The position numbers and the translations under genes were made by a program. A stretch of 64,000 nt of DNA from Deltaproteobacteria bacterium (GTDB lineage: Bacteria > Desulfobacterota > Anaeroferrophillalia > Anaeroferrophillales > Tharpellaceae): contig JAFGVI010000118.1 in the NCBI GenBank assembly GCA_016938065.1, positions 40,374-104,373 of the forward strand. The letters are read 5' to 3'. Numbering within the stretch: the first letter of the stretch is position 1; every line of letters begins with the position of its first letter. Positions 21,371 to 28,749 of this stretch are shown here, piece by piece. The notes beneath the pieces are model-generated. The model was given only the letters and a program-made list of their open reading frames with translations, had not been told where the DNA came from and did no database searches.

Positions 21371-21931
21371 ATGCATTCAACCCAAGATTTTCGCCGTGGC
21401 CTGCGGATAGAAATTAACGATGAACCCTTTATTATTGTTGATTTTCAACATGTAAAACCGGGAAAAGGCGGAGCTTTTGTCCGCACCAAACTGAAAAATC
21501 TGCTCAACGGCAACGTTGTCGACCGCACCTTCCGCTCCGGGGAGAAGGTCGGCAAGCCCGATATCGAAGAAAAAGAGATGCAGTACCTTTACAATGACGG
21601 CGATTTTCACTTCATGGACAATGATACCTACGAACAGACTGCAATCTCGGCCGAGCTTGTCGGCAGTGCCAAGGATTTTCTGCAGGAGAACAGCATTGTC
21701 AACGTGCTCTTCTATAAAGGCCGGGCCGTCAATCTGGAACTGCCGACCTTTGTTACTCTGGAAGTAACCGAAGCCGAACCCGGTCTCAAGGGCGATACCG
21801 CCAGCAGTGTCACCAAACCGGTTACCGTCGAAACCGGAGCCCGCATCAACGTTCCGCTGTTCATCAACCCCGGCGACCGGCTGAAGATCGACACGCGCAC
21901 AGGTGAATATATCGAGCGGGTCAAATCCTGA
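21371..21931 (+). CDS. efp: Translation elongation factor P
   Basis: 186 residues, three beta-barrel domains. Domain I loop PGKGGAFVRTK contains the Lys (K32) that many bacteria modify for rescue of ribosomes stalled at proline runs. The C-terminal signature INVPLFINPGDRLKIDTRTG is given here as the standard ending. Strong ribosome-binding site AAAGGAAAAGGA. Its stop overlaps the cmk start. Confidence 0.98.
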   Translation: MHSTQDFRRGLRIEINDEPFIIVDFQHVKPGKGGAFVRTKLKNLLNGNVVDRTFRSGEKVGKPDIEEKEMQYLYNDGDFHFMDNDTYEQTAISAELVGSAKDFLQENSIVNVLFYKGRAVNLELPTFVTLEVTEAEPGLKGDTASSVTKPVTVETGARINVPLFINPGDRLKIDTRTGEYIERVKS

Positions 21932-22608
21932 TGCCCCCTCTGGAAAAAAACTTCATCATCACGATTGACGGACCATCGGGTGCGGGCAAGAGTACGGTCA
22001 GCAAAAAAATTGCGGCCCGCCTGAACTTGATTTACATCGACACAGGGGCCATGTACCGTTGCGTTGCCTGGGCGGCGCGGGAAGCCGGCCTTGAGATGAG
22101 TTGCACAAGTGAAATGATAACGCTGCTGCAGGGGATCGAAATTCGTTTTCAGACCGCCGCCGGCAACCTGGTTTTCTGCAACGGCAAAGAGGTTACCGAC
22201 CTGATCCGCAGCCCTGAAATCGACCGTCTCTCTTCGGCGGTTTCCGGACTTCCCTGCGTCCGTGCGGCCCTCCTGCCCCTGCAGAGAGCCGCGGCCCGGA
22301 ACCAACCCGCCATCATCGACGGAAGAGATGCCGGAACCGTTATTTTTCCTCAGGCTGATCTTAAGATCTACCTTGATGCCGATCTCGACACAAGGGCCCG
22401 GCGCCGTCTGGCCGAGCAGCAGCTGCAGGCCGGCGTCGATCTGGAAAGTGTCACCGCCGCCATCGCCAACCGCGACCGGGCTGACAGCTCCCGCTCCCAG
22501 GCGCCGCTGCGCCGGGCCGATGATGCCGTCCTCATAGATTCCACCAGCCAGGACATCGAAAGCGTTTGCCAACACATTATTGAACTCTACGAGAAGCTGA
22601 AAAAGTGA
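21931..22608 (+). CDS. cmk: Cytidylate kinase
   Basis: 225 residues. Phosphorylates CMP/dCMP. P-loop ITIDGPSGAGKSTVSK at the N-terminus, then YIDTGAMYRCVAW, IDGRDAGTVIFP and the lid with RRLAEQQ. ATG overlaps the efp stop (TGATG), and its own stop overlaps the GTG of ispH, so all three are likely coupled. Confidence 0.97.
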   Translation: MPPLEKNFIITIDGPSGAGKSTVSKKIAARLNLIYIDTGAMYRCVAWAAREAGLEMSCTSEMITLLQGIEIRFQTAAGNLVFCNGKEVTDLIRSPEIDRLSSAVSGLPCVRAALLPLQRAAARNQPAIIDGRDAGTVIFPQADLKIYLDADLDTRARRRLAEQQLQAGVDLESVTAAIANRDRADSSRSQAPLRRADDAVLIDSTSQDIESVCQHIIELYEKLKK

Positions 22609-23474
22609 AAGCAAAACTTGAAATCAAGGTTGCTCAAACCGCTGGCTTCTGTTTCGGGGTGCATCGGGCCGTCAATCTCGCCAAAGAGGCTCCGGAAAAA
22701 TTCCCCGGCCAGCAGATTCACACCCTGGGCCCGATCATCCATAATCCTCAGGTCGTCATTCAACTGGCCGCATTGGGCGTCAGGCAGGCCGACAGCCTCG
22801 ATCAGATCAGTCAAGGGGTTGTCATTATCAGATCCCACGGCATAACCAGACAACTGGCCCGGAAACTCGAACAGCGCCCGGATTTAACCGTGATCGATGC
22901 GACCTGCCCTTTTGTCCGGCGCGCACAGGAAATTGTCGCCAAAATGAGCGCGGCCGACTATCAGGTCGTCATTATCGGGGAGCCCGACCATCCCGAGGTA
23001 GCCGGCCTCATCAGCTATGGAGAGCCGCAGCGCACTCAGGTCATCTCCAGAAAAGCTGATATTCCCGCAGCCTTTTTCACCAAGGGCAAGACGCCCCGGA
23101 TCGCCCTGCTGGCGCAAACCACCCAGTCGCAGAAACTCTACAACCGGATCAGCCTCGCCTTACTCCCCCTTAAAGGGGAGCTGCGCTGTTTCAACACCAT
23201 CTGCACTGCCACCAGCGATCGCCAGAGTGAGGCTCTTGAACTCGCCGGAAGTTGCGACTGCATGCTTATTATCGGCGGCCGCAACAGTGCCAACACCAAC
23301 CGCCTGCATGAACTCTGCAAAGAGAAGCAGAACGCTTCCTATCACATCGAAACCGCCGCAGACATTCAGAACCGGTGGTTTGCCGACAAACAGACAGTCG
23401 GCATCAGCGCCGGAGCCTCAACCCCGAAATGGCTGATTGACGAAGTCCTGGCGCAGCTGCAGCAGCTCTGCTGA
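22605..23474 (+). CDS. ispH: 4-hydroxy-3-methylbut-2-enyl diphosphate reductase
   Basis: 289 residues from GTG 22605 (overlapping the cmk stop). Last enzyme of the MEP isoprenoid pathway. The three cluster cysteines are visible in TAGFCFGVHRA, DATCPFVRRAQ and NTICTATSDRQ; GEPDHPEV and SAGASTPKWLI are also diagnostic. It is not fused to an S1-domain protein, as happens in some relatives. Confidence 0.98.
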   Translation: MKAKLEIKVAQTAGFCFGVHRAVNLAKEAPEKFPGQQIHTLGPIIHNPQVVIQLAALGVRQADSLDQISQGVVIIRSHGITRQLARKLEQRPDLTVIDATCPFVRRAQEIVAKMSAADYQVVIIGEPDHPEVAGLISYGEPQRTQVISRKADIPAAFFTKGKTPRIALLAQTTQSQKLYNRISLALLPLKGELRCFNTICTATSDRQSEALELAGSCDCMLIIGGRNSANTNRLHELCKEKQNASYHIETAADIQNRWFADKQTVGISAGASTPKWLIDEVLAQLQQLC

Positions 23475-23478
23475 AAAA

Positions 23479-23515
23479 GAGAGGGCGGAACCGGCACTGC
23501 CGAATCCGCCCTCTC
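23479..23515. terminator. Hairpin between convergent ispH and a small gene
   Basis: 11-bp perfect stem (arms 23479-23489 and 23505-23515, GAGAGGGCGGA) with a 15-base loop. It lies just after the ispH stop and 31 bases after the stop of the convergent gene. T-runs are short, so termination efficiency is uncertain. Confidence 0.65.
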
Positions 23516-23545
23516 GTCAAGGATCACACTATAAAATCTGCCCGC

Positions 23546-23986
23546 TTATGCGGCCTGGGCCTTACGCCAGCCGGCCTCGGTAAAGGCTTTCATCCGATCA
23601 ATACTCCAGCTTTTCATGGTCGCGAAATATTTTGCCTTGTCAACCTTGGCCAGAGCAATAATATCCTGCCGCTCACGAATACTCTCTTCCATATCGGTCG
23701 GCGACATGCCCTGCCAGGTTGAATAGCGGTTATCAAAGATGAACTCGGGTGTAACCGCCTCTTTCTCAATACCATGCTTACCCAGAAGATAGACGGCCAG
23801 CTCCATATCATATTCGATCACCCAGCCATTATCTGCGAGCATGGTCGCACCGTTGAACTCGGGCTTTTCCACGCATTGCGGACAATAGACTTTATCGATT
23901 ACCGCTGCCGGCAGAAGATTGTCCAGGTTGCTGAACTGAGCACTCTGATGGCCGCCGACGCATTTATGTTTAATCTCTATACACAT
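23546..23986 (-). CDS. Hypothetical 146-residue protein with N-terminal Cys pairs
   Basis: Good ribosome-binding site (AGGAGATAAGGC before ATG). N-terminal MCIEIKHKC and later YCPQC could form a metal site such as a zinc ribbon; the remainder is alpha-helical and charged with no membrane segment. The middle 'DNGWVIEYDMELAVYLLGKH' has no family I recognise. Convergent to ispH and followed upstream by pyrF on the same strand. Probably cytoplasmic; function unknown. Confidence 0.75.
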   Translation of the reverse strand: MCIEIKHKCVGGHQSAQFSNLDNLLPAAVIDKVYCPQCVEKPEFNGATMLADNGWVIEYDMELAVYLLGKHGIEKEAVTPEFIFDNRYSTWQGMSPTDMEESIRERQDIIALAKVDKAKYFATMKSWSIDRMKAFTEAGWRKAQAA

Positions 23987-24089
23987 GCCTTATCTCCTCT
24001 GAAAAATGTAATTCAATAAAACCATAAAAACTAACCTAATCTTTTTTATCTTATTTAAGCCATCCTGATAACCTTGTCAAGAAAAAAAA

Positions 24090-24905
24090 TCAATTCCGCA
24101 AACGATTTATCTCCGCCCGCAACTCCAGCGCCGCCTGACGGGCCCCCGGGCCGAACGCTTCCTCCTGACCCGCATAAATAATCCCGCGCGATGAATTGAT
24201 CAGGAGCCCGGCCCCGCGGCGGTCCAGTCCTGCCGCCAGAACGGCGGCCAGATCACCTCCCTGAGCGCCGATTCCGGGCACCAGCAAAGGCATATCGCCA
24301 ACCACCTTGCGGACTCGAGCCAGTTCTGCCGGCCAGGTCGCACCGACAACCAGCAGCACATTTCGATTGCCATTCCAGGATGATGCCGCCAGACGGGCCA
24401 GTCTGAGATATAGCGCCTCACCTTCAACCTCAAGACTCTGCAGGTCGCCCCCCCCCGGGTTTGAGGTACGGCACAGGATAACCACCCCTTTTTCACGGTA
24501 TTTGAGAAATGGCGCGAGAGAATCACCACCAAGATAAGGATTGACAGTAACAGCATCGGCCTGATAACGTTCAAAGGCCTCGATCGCATATTTTTCTGCG
24601 GTGCTGCCGATATCACCCCGTTTGGCATCCAGGATCACCGGAATATCTGGATATGATTCATTTATATAACGGATAGTCGCCTGAAGTTCCGCCTCCGCAC
24701 CCGCGGCCGCATAATGAGCAATCTGCGGTTTATAAGCGCAGACCAGATCGGCGGTCGCATCAATCAGGCTTCGATTAAAAGCCAGAAAAGGCTGCGGCTG
24801 CCGGCGGCAGACATGCGGCAGACGCTCTAGAGAGGGATCAAGTCCGACGCAGAGCAGGGAGTTATTTTTTTTCTGAGCTGATTCCAGTTTCTCGATAAAT
24901 TTCAC
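24090..24905 (-). CDS. pyrF: Orotidine-5'-phosphate decarboxylase (PyrF subfamily 2)
   Basis: 271 residues from GTG 24905 (VKFIEKLESAQ), chosen because AAGGAG lies 8-9 bases before it; an in-frame start at 24950 would add 15 unlikely residues. Catalytic motif LDAKRGDIGSTAEKY contains the Lys and Asp of the active site; NPYLGGDSLAPF and PGIGAQGG are typical of the larger subfamily. Makes UMP from OMP. Confidence 0.96.
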   Translation of the reverse strand: MKFIEKLESAQKKNNSLLCVGLDPSLERLPHVCRRQPQPFLAFNRSLIDATADLVCAYKPQIAHYAAAGAEAELQATIRYINESYPDIPVILDAKRGDIGSTAEKYAIEAFERYQADAVTVNPYLGGDSLAPFLKYREKGVVILCRTSNPGGGDLQSLEVEGEALYLRLARLAASSWNGNRNVLLVVGATWPAELARVRKVVGDMPLLVPGIGAQGGDLAAVLAAGLDRRGAGLLINSSRGIIYAGQEEAFGPGARQAALELRAEINRLRN

Positions 24906-25036
24906 AACATAATCTCCTTGACATACAACAGCATTATTAACTATTTTCACTGACTGCAGAAACGTTTCGACCCGTACCTATAGACGATAATAAGCAAAAG
25001 TACTCCCTGCAGAGCCATAATAAAAGGGGAAGACCC

Positions 25037-25573
25037 GTGGCAGCCCCGAAGCAAAACAGAGCTGAAAGCGCTCAACCTTTTCATAAAATAATTTTTACCC
25101 TTCTGCTTCTGGCGGCCGTCTCCGGCTGCAGCGGCCGCAACCAGGCCATCCGCATGGAGACTACAGGCTATTGCGGTTGCGGGGAATGTTGCGGCTGGGA
25201 GAGGGGCAGCTGGAAATTTCTTAAACTGGACTTCTGGAACCGCTATATCTCAACCGGAGAAAATGAAGGTGAAGAGTACACCGGTCTGACCGCCAGCGGC
25301 ACGGTTCCGCGAGAACCCAATGCCGGCCTGCTGCATCAACCCTGGAACCTCTTTTTCCCCTGGCGCTGGTTCTCTCAGGACGGAACCCTGGCCGCAGATA
25401 CACGCTACTACCCTTTCGGCACCCGCTTCTTTATTCCCGGATACGGCTATGGCGTGGTTGAAGATCGCGGCTCGGCTATCACCGGACCGAAGAGGCTCGA
25501 TCTTTTCTATGACTCTCACTCTAAAGCCCTTGAATGGGGACGAAAAACACTCGGCGTCTACAGGGTCGATTAA
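25037..25573 (+). CDS. Lipoprotein with 3D (Asp-Asp-Asp) domain
   Basis: 178 residues from GTG 25037 after AAAAGGGGAAG. A lipobox LLLAAVSGC at about residues 22-31 predicts lipid anchoring. The C-terminus carries the 3D domain: DTRYYPFGTRFFIPG, VVEDRGSAITGPKRLDLFY (Asp residues of the double-psi barrel), as in MltA/RpfB/YabE-type peptidoglycan-acting proteins. A Cys-rich stretch YCGCGECCGW follows the anchor and is unusual. Likely a cell-wall-acting lipoprotein. Confidence 0.88.
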   Translation: MAAPKQNRAESAQPFHKIIFTLLLLAAVSGCSGRNQAIRMETTGYCGCGECCGWERGSWKFLKLDFWNRYISTGENEGEEYTGLTASGTVPREPNAGLLHQPWNLFFPWRWFSQDGTLAADTRYYPFGTRFFIPGYGYGVVEDRGSAITGPKRLDLFYDSHSKALEWGRKTLGVYRVD

Positions 25574-25631
25574 GCCCTGAGCCGACCCGGTCCTTTAACC
25601 GCAAACCCGCTTTTGCAAAAGGAGATAAATC

Positions 25632-25826
25632 GTGAAAGAAATATTATTAATTCTGGGCATCGTCATTGTCTGGTATCTGCTGCAAGCCCATATTCTGCCC
25701 AAAATGGGGGTCTCGACCTGAATGAAACCCGCTTGCCAGGCGGCAAGCCTGAAAAATCCGAAGACCGCAAAAAAAAGTGCTGAAGGAAAAGATGCGAACC
25801 GACCGGAAATAAGGAAAAATAACTGA
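25632..25826 (+). CDS. Candidate small membrane selenoprotein (in-frame UGA at 25719-25721)
   Basis: GTG 25632 follows AAGGAG (25619-25624) by seven bases. The first 29 codons give one membrane helix (ILLILGIVIVWYLLQ) and the turn HILPKMGVST. Codon 30 is TGA. Reading through it as selenocysteine, the frame continues 34 codons (U-MKPACQ..., Lys-rich tail) to a TGA at 25824-25826 that overlaps the ATG of the next gene by one base. A 7-bp hairpin starts 9 bases after the UGA. U30 and C35 could form a redox pair. If the UGA is a plain stop, the product is a 29-residue membrane peptide. I recognise no named family. No sel genes lie in the window. Confidence 0.62.
25731..25748 (+). promoter_or_regulatory. 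SECIS-like hairpin downstream of the in-frame UGA
   Basis: Perfect 7-bp stem GCTTGCC/GGCAAGC closes a 4-base loop AGGC. A G is the second loop base, about 18 bases after the UGA. Bacterial SECIS elements place a short apical loop with a G in its first two positions some 16-37 bases after the Sec codon, so geometry and loop base both fit. Stability was not computed. Confidence 0.55.
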
Positions 25827-26257
25827 TGACCCATCTGCACACCGGCAACTATGCCGCCAAACACAACAACCCGGAAATCCCGGAAGCCTTACGGGAAAAA
25901 CTGAAAAGCGCCGCCGACGATAACCGTTTAAGCTGCAGCAAGGCCCATCGCCTGGCCCGGGAAACCGGTTTTGCCCCGGCGGAAATCGGCCGGGCGGCAG
26001 ACCTTATGGAACTGCGTCTGACCGAATGTCAGCTTGCTCTTTTCGGACAGAGCCGGACCAAAGAAAAGTTGAAGGCCGCCGAGGAAATAAGCCCGGAATT
26101 GAGAGAGGCGCTGCTGGCCAACCTTACAAACCAGCGCCTCCCCTGTCTGCAGGCCTGGCATCTGGCGGAGCGTTTCAAACTCAAAAAAACCGAGGTCACG
26201 GCCGCCTGTGAAGCCCTGAAAATCAAAATATCACCCTGCCAGCTAGGGGCCTTCTGA
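25826..26257 (+). CDS. Hypothetical protein made of two tandem Cys-containing repeats
   Basis: 143 residues. Two repeats of about 53 residues align: LREKLKSAADDNRLSC... to TECQLALFG, and LREALLANLTNQRLPC... to SPCQLGAF. Each has a Cys before a helix-turn-helix-like segment (KAHRLARETGFAPAEIGRA / QAWHLAERFKLKKTEVTAA) and a terminal CQL. The spacing resembles a small winged-helix or HTH fold, but no regulator family is certain. Its start overlaps the stop of the candidate selenoprotein, so both are likely expressed together. It ends one base from the stop of the convergent MoaE-like gene. Confidence 0.75.
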   Translation: MTHLHTGNYAAKHNNPEIPEALREKLKSAADDNRLSCSKAHRLARETGFAPAEIGRAADLMELRLTECQLALFGQSRTKEKLKAAEEISPELREALLANLTNQRLPCLQAWHLAERFKLKKTEVTAACEALKIKISPCQLGAF

Positions 26258-26258
26258 C

Positions 26259-26681
26259 TTAAAAAGGCAGCTCGCGCAAGGCGATGAGCTGCTCTTTTTT
26301 TATCTCGTCAACAATCCAGGCGCAACCTGCAAAAGCATCGCGCCGGGTCGCGGCAGAGCAGATGACCAGCAGCACATCGCCGCCACGCTCAACCGCCCCC
26401 AGACGATGCTGAAGAAAAATGCGGTGCAGAAGAAAATTCCAGGACGCATCGATGGCGATGGTGCGTAAACCTTCGCTGACATCATCAACCAGAGCTTCAA
26501 GGGTAACCGAGCGGAATTCAGGAAGCACCTTTCCCGGATATTTGACCCGGCCGTGGTGCATGACCACCGTACCGGTAGCGGCGCACTCATTTGCAAGAAA
26601 GCGGGAATATATCTCGGCCACGGCAAACGGTTCCGTGGCAAGCGCTACTTCGATATAGGCCTCGTTTACAGCTCGACCCAT
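26259..26681 (-). CDS. Divergent MoaE-like molybdopterin synthase large-subunit homologue
   Basis: 140 residues. The order of MoaE motifs is recognisable: a start strand with 'GTVVMHHGRVKYPGK' (MoaE: GTVR), LEALVDD, then IFLQHRLGAVERGGDVLLV (MoaE: HRxGxLxxGE) and ATRRDAFAGCAWIVDEIKKE (HRxxAFxAxxxxxDxxK). The final catalytic Lys segment (PFWKKE in MoaE) reads IALRELPF, so the second active-site Lys appears lost. It may bind or process molybdopterin differently. Start overlaps the HNH stop by one base, with GGAGG inside that gene. No moaD is visible. Confidence 0.7.
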   Translation of the reverse strand: MGRAVNEAYIEVALATEPFAVAEIYSRFLANECAATGTVVMHHGRVKYPGKVLPEFRSVTLEALVDDVSEGLRTIAIDASWNFLLHRIFLQHRLGAVERGGDVLLVICSAATRRDAFAGCAWIVDEIKKEQLIALRELPF

Positions 26682-26965
26682 TATAAATCCTCCAAAACAA
26701 TCTCCACCGGAGTCCTGTACTTTTTCTGATTATTACACGCCTTGCAGCAGGGCACGATATTGCCCCTGACACTCCGCCCGCCGCGAGCCAGAGGGACGAC
26801 ATGATCCATCGTCAAGGCCTGCGGCGGAAAACTCCGGCCACAGTAATGACAGACACCTTTCTGCAAAAGTCCCTGCCAGTACTGAGTACGGCGCAACTGT
26901 CGGGCTTTTTCGCGCTCGCGCCTAACGTGCCGGTCATCGGTTTCAATTTCAATCCAGTCACTCAT
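26681..26965 (-). CDS. HNH nuclease-domain protein
   Basis: 94 residues. Zinc-binding CHYCGR and CCKACNNQK flank the HNH core TMDHVVPLARGG with NIVPCCKACN, giving the ordered H-N-N/H signature and four Cys. A basic helix precedes it (RREREKARQLRR). Such short stand-alone HNH proteins are common and their targets are usually unknown; a role in restriction or phage defence cannot be inferred here. Lies directly upstream of the MoaE-like gene and 9 bases after the kdsB stop region. Confidence 0.88.
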   Translation of the reverse strand: MSDWIEIETDDRHVRREREKARQLRRTQYWQGLLQKGVCHYCGRSFPPQALTMDHVVPLARGGRSVRGNIVPCCKACNNQKKYRTPVEIVLEDL

Positions 26966-26974
26966 TAATACATC

Positions 26975-27757
26975 TCAACAAAAACCATCAGATTTATATC
27001 CCGGCCACCTGCCGGCAAAACGCTCCAGCTCCTGCGGCGTATCAATTCCGGCCCAGGGTGAATCGCATGGAAGAATCTCAATCCTGTAACCATTTTCAAG
27101 CCAGTTCAGCTGCTCCAGATTCTCAGCCGCCGCCAGCACGCCAGGCCGCAGTGAGGTTAATCTGCGCAGAAAACGGCCACTGTAGCCATAGAGACCGAGA
27201 TGCTGCAGCACTCCGGAGGGGCCATCGGACAAAACCGGAAAAACGGCTGCTTCATCCTGTAAAAAAGGAATCGGCGATCGGGAAAAATAGAGCGCCCGTC
27301 CTTTAAGATCAACAACTACCTTGACGACATGAGGAGAACGGTAATTATCGGGCTCCCGCAGAGGGCTCGCCGCCGAAAGCAGAAGATCCGGATCGTCCCG
27401 TTCCTCAAGCAGAGCGATAAACCGCTCAACCAGTTGCGGCTCGATCCCCGGTTCATCACCCTGCACATTGACAAACCATTTAACTTCTGGGTAGCGGGCC
27501 GCGATTTCCGCCAGTCTTTCAGTGCCGCTCTGATGGTGACCGGCAGTCATCTCAACTTGAGCGCCGTAATCCCGAACGACCCCGGCAATCCGCTGATCAT
27601 CGGTAGCAACAATCACATTTCCGGCCGACTTGACCTTGCGACAAGCCTCAATCACCCAGATCAGCATCGGCCGACCATGCAGTAACGCCAGAGGCTTGCC
27701 GGGAAAACGCCGCGCCTGAAAACGGGCCGGAATAACAATCCATGACGCACTGCTCAT
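26975..27757 (-). CDS. kdsB: 3-deoxy-manno-octulosonate cytidylyltransferase (CMP-Kdo synthetase)
   Basis: 260 residues from ATG 27757 (MSSASWIVIPARF); the frame is open 114 bases further up but encodes a hydrophobic non-homologous stretch. Motifs: IPARFQARRFPGKPL (CTP-binding), VATDDQRIA, NVQGDEPGIEP, and HLGLYGYSGRFL. Activates Kdo for lipopolysaccharide inner core, which fits the lpx genes at 38-41 kb. Confidence 0.95.
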   Translation of the reverse strand: MSSASWIVIPARFQARRFPGKPLALLHGRPMLIWVIEACRKVKSAGNVIVATDDQRIAGVVRDYGAQVEMTAGHHQSGTERLAEIAARYPEVKWFVNVQGDEPGIEPQLVERFIALLEERDDPDLLLSAASPLREPDNYRSPHVVKVVVDLKGRALYFSRSPIPFLQDEAAVFPVLSDGPSGVLQHLGLYGYSGRFLRRLTSLRPGVLAAAENLEQLNWLENGYRIEILPCDSPWAGIDTPQELERFAGRWPGYKSDGFC

Positions 27758-27848
27758 ACCACAATCCCCGTCAAAATTTAAGCCTTGAACTCTGCCCGAA
27801 TACTCTACACATAAAAAAATAAAAAACAACCGGAAAATAAAAAAAACC

Positions 27849-27881
27849 TTGACAAGCACCACCATTTTCACTAGCTATACT
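27849..27881 (+). promoter_or_regulatory. Possible sigma-70 promoter for the gene at 27909
   Basis: A perfect TTGACA (27849-27854) is followed by TAGCTA at 17 bases or TATACT (27876-27881) at 21 bases. The -35 is strong; the -10 assignment is ambiguous. Confidence 0.4.
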
Positions 27882-27908
27882 CGCAAATTATTTTTCAGGA
27901 GGAGAAGC

Positions 27909-28433
27909 ATGGCCGATTTAACTCTCAAAAGCATAAACTATCAGATTGGGAAACTGTGCCGTCTGGGAAGTCGTAAAGTAAAACTTATGGCGATCAGCAA
28001 CCGCCGTAAACAACAGCTCCGCCACCTCGGTGAAAGGGTATATATTTTCAAGGCCTTGCAACAAGATGATGACATCTGGGAAAAAGATGAAATTTCCCAG
28101 CTCCTGCTGACGATTGCCGATCTCGACCAGGAGCAGGAGATGATAATTGATGAAATCAACGAGATAAAGGCAGAGAGTCCGCCAGAGGATATTACTTGCG
28201 GATGTCATGGCGCGAGCGTTTGTCCGGAACCGCAGGCGCCGGTGGCTGAAAAAGCTGCCGCCACCGAAAGTGAAACACCCGAAAGCGAAGCGAAAGCAGC
28301 TGAACCGGAGATTGTCGAAGCGGAAGAGACAGCGACCGCAGAAGAAGAAAGCGGCTCGGCTGAACCGAACGAGGCGACACCGCGGCGGACCACCAGAAAA
28401 AAAGGGAGCACGTCTAAAAGCGACACCGAATAA
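27909..28433 (+). CDS. Hypothetical protein with helical N-terminus and acidic tail
   Basis: 174 residues from ATG 27909 after AGGAGGAG. Residues 1-90 are helical and basic then acidic (INYQIGKLCRLGSRKVK ... LTIADLDQEQEMIIDE). A small Cys/His patch CGCHG follows. The last 80 residues are low complexity, Glu/Ala-rich (SETPESEAKAAEPE), ending in a basic RRTTRKKG. No family recognised; probably partly disordered. Transcribed alone with a promoter before it and a strong terminator after it. Confidence 0.75.
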   Translation: MADLTLKSINYQIGKLCRLGSRKVKLMAISNRRKQQLRHLGERVYIFKALQQDDDIWEKDEISQLLLTIADLDQEQEMIIDEINEIKAESPPEDITCGCHGASVCPEPQAPVAEKAAATESETPESEAKAAEPEIVEAEETATAEEESGSAEPNEATPRRTTRKKGSTSKSDTE

Positions 28434-28749
28434 CCTTGTCTTCAGTGCTGACAAGACAGACCAGCAAGCGCAAAGTCCAACATTAGATCAATGTTGGACT
28501 TTTTTATGAACCCCTCCGCCCAAATGGGGACCCCGACGGTTTACATCTGCAGGCTTTCGCCGAAACCATGAAAACGATTTTCATTGCTTCCTTTAAAAGC
28601 CTGTGCTAAAGGGTTCTGGTTTAGAAATAAATCAGCTTTTACAATGCTTTATTAATTTTTCCTCATAATCTAAGAACAGCCGGCACAACCTGCAGAACTT
28701 TTTTTCGAACCCCTGAAACCAAGCCTGAAATGCAAAGGAAGAAGCACAA
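28434..28749. other. 316-base intergenic stretch
   Basis: Holds the terminator at 28472-28502. Nothing else is identifiable in the remaining 250 bases; no open frame with a ribosome-binding site. Confidence 0.6.
28472..28502 (+). terminator. Rho-independent terminator
   Basis: Perfect 12-bp stem (AAAGTCCAACAT at 28472-28483 with 28491-28502), 7-base loop, T-run TTTTTT partly within the stem end. Ends the gene at 27909. Confidence 0.9.

Noticed and set aside
25632-25721. Only a 29-residue membrane peptide ending at the UGA
   Set aside because: Possible, but it leaves the stop-free downstream frame, the hairpin and the stop-start overlap unexplained.
28503-28749. Possible structured RNA (GC-rich patch CCCAAATGGGGACCCC)
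   Set aside because: No recognisable riboswitch or sRNA core and no clear promoter.
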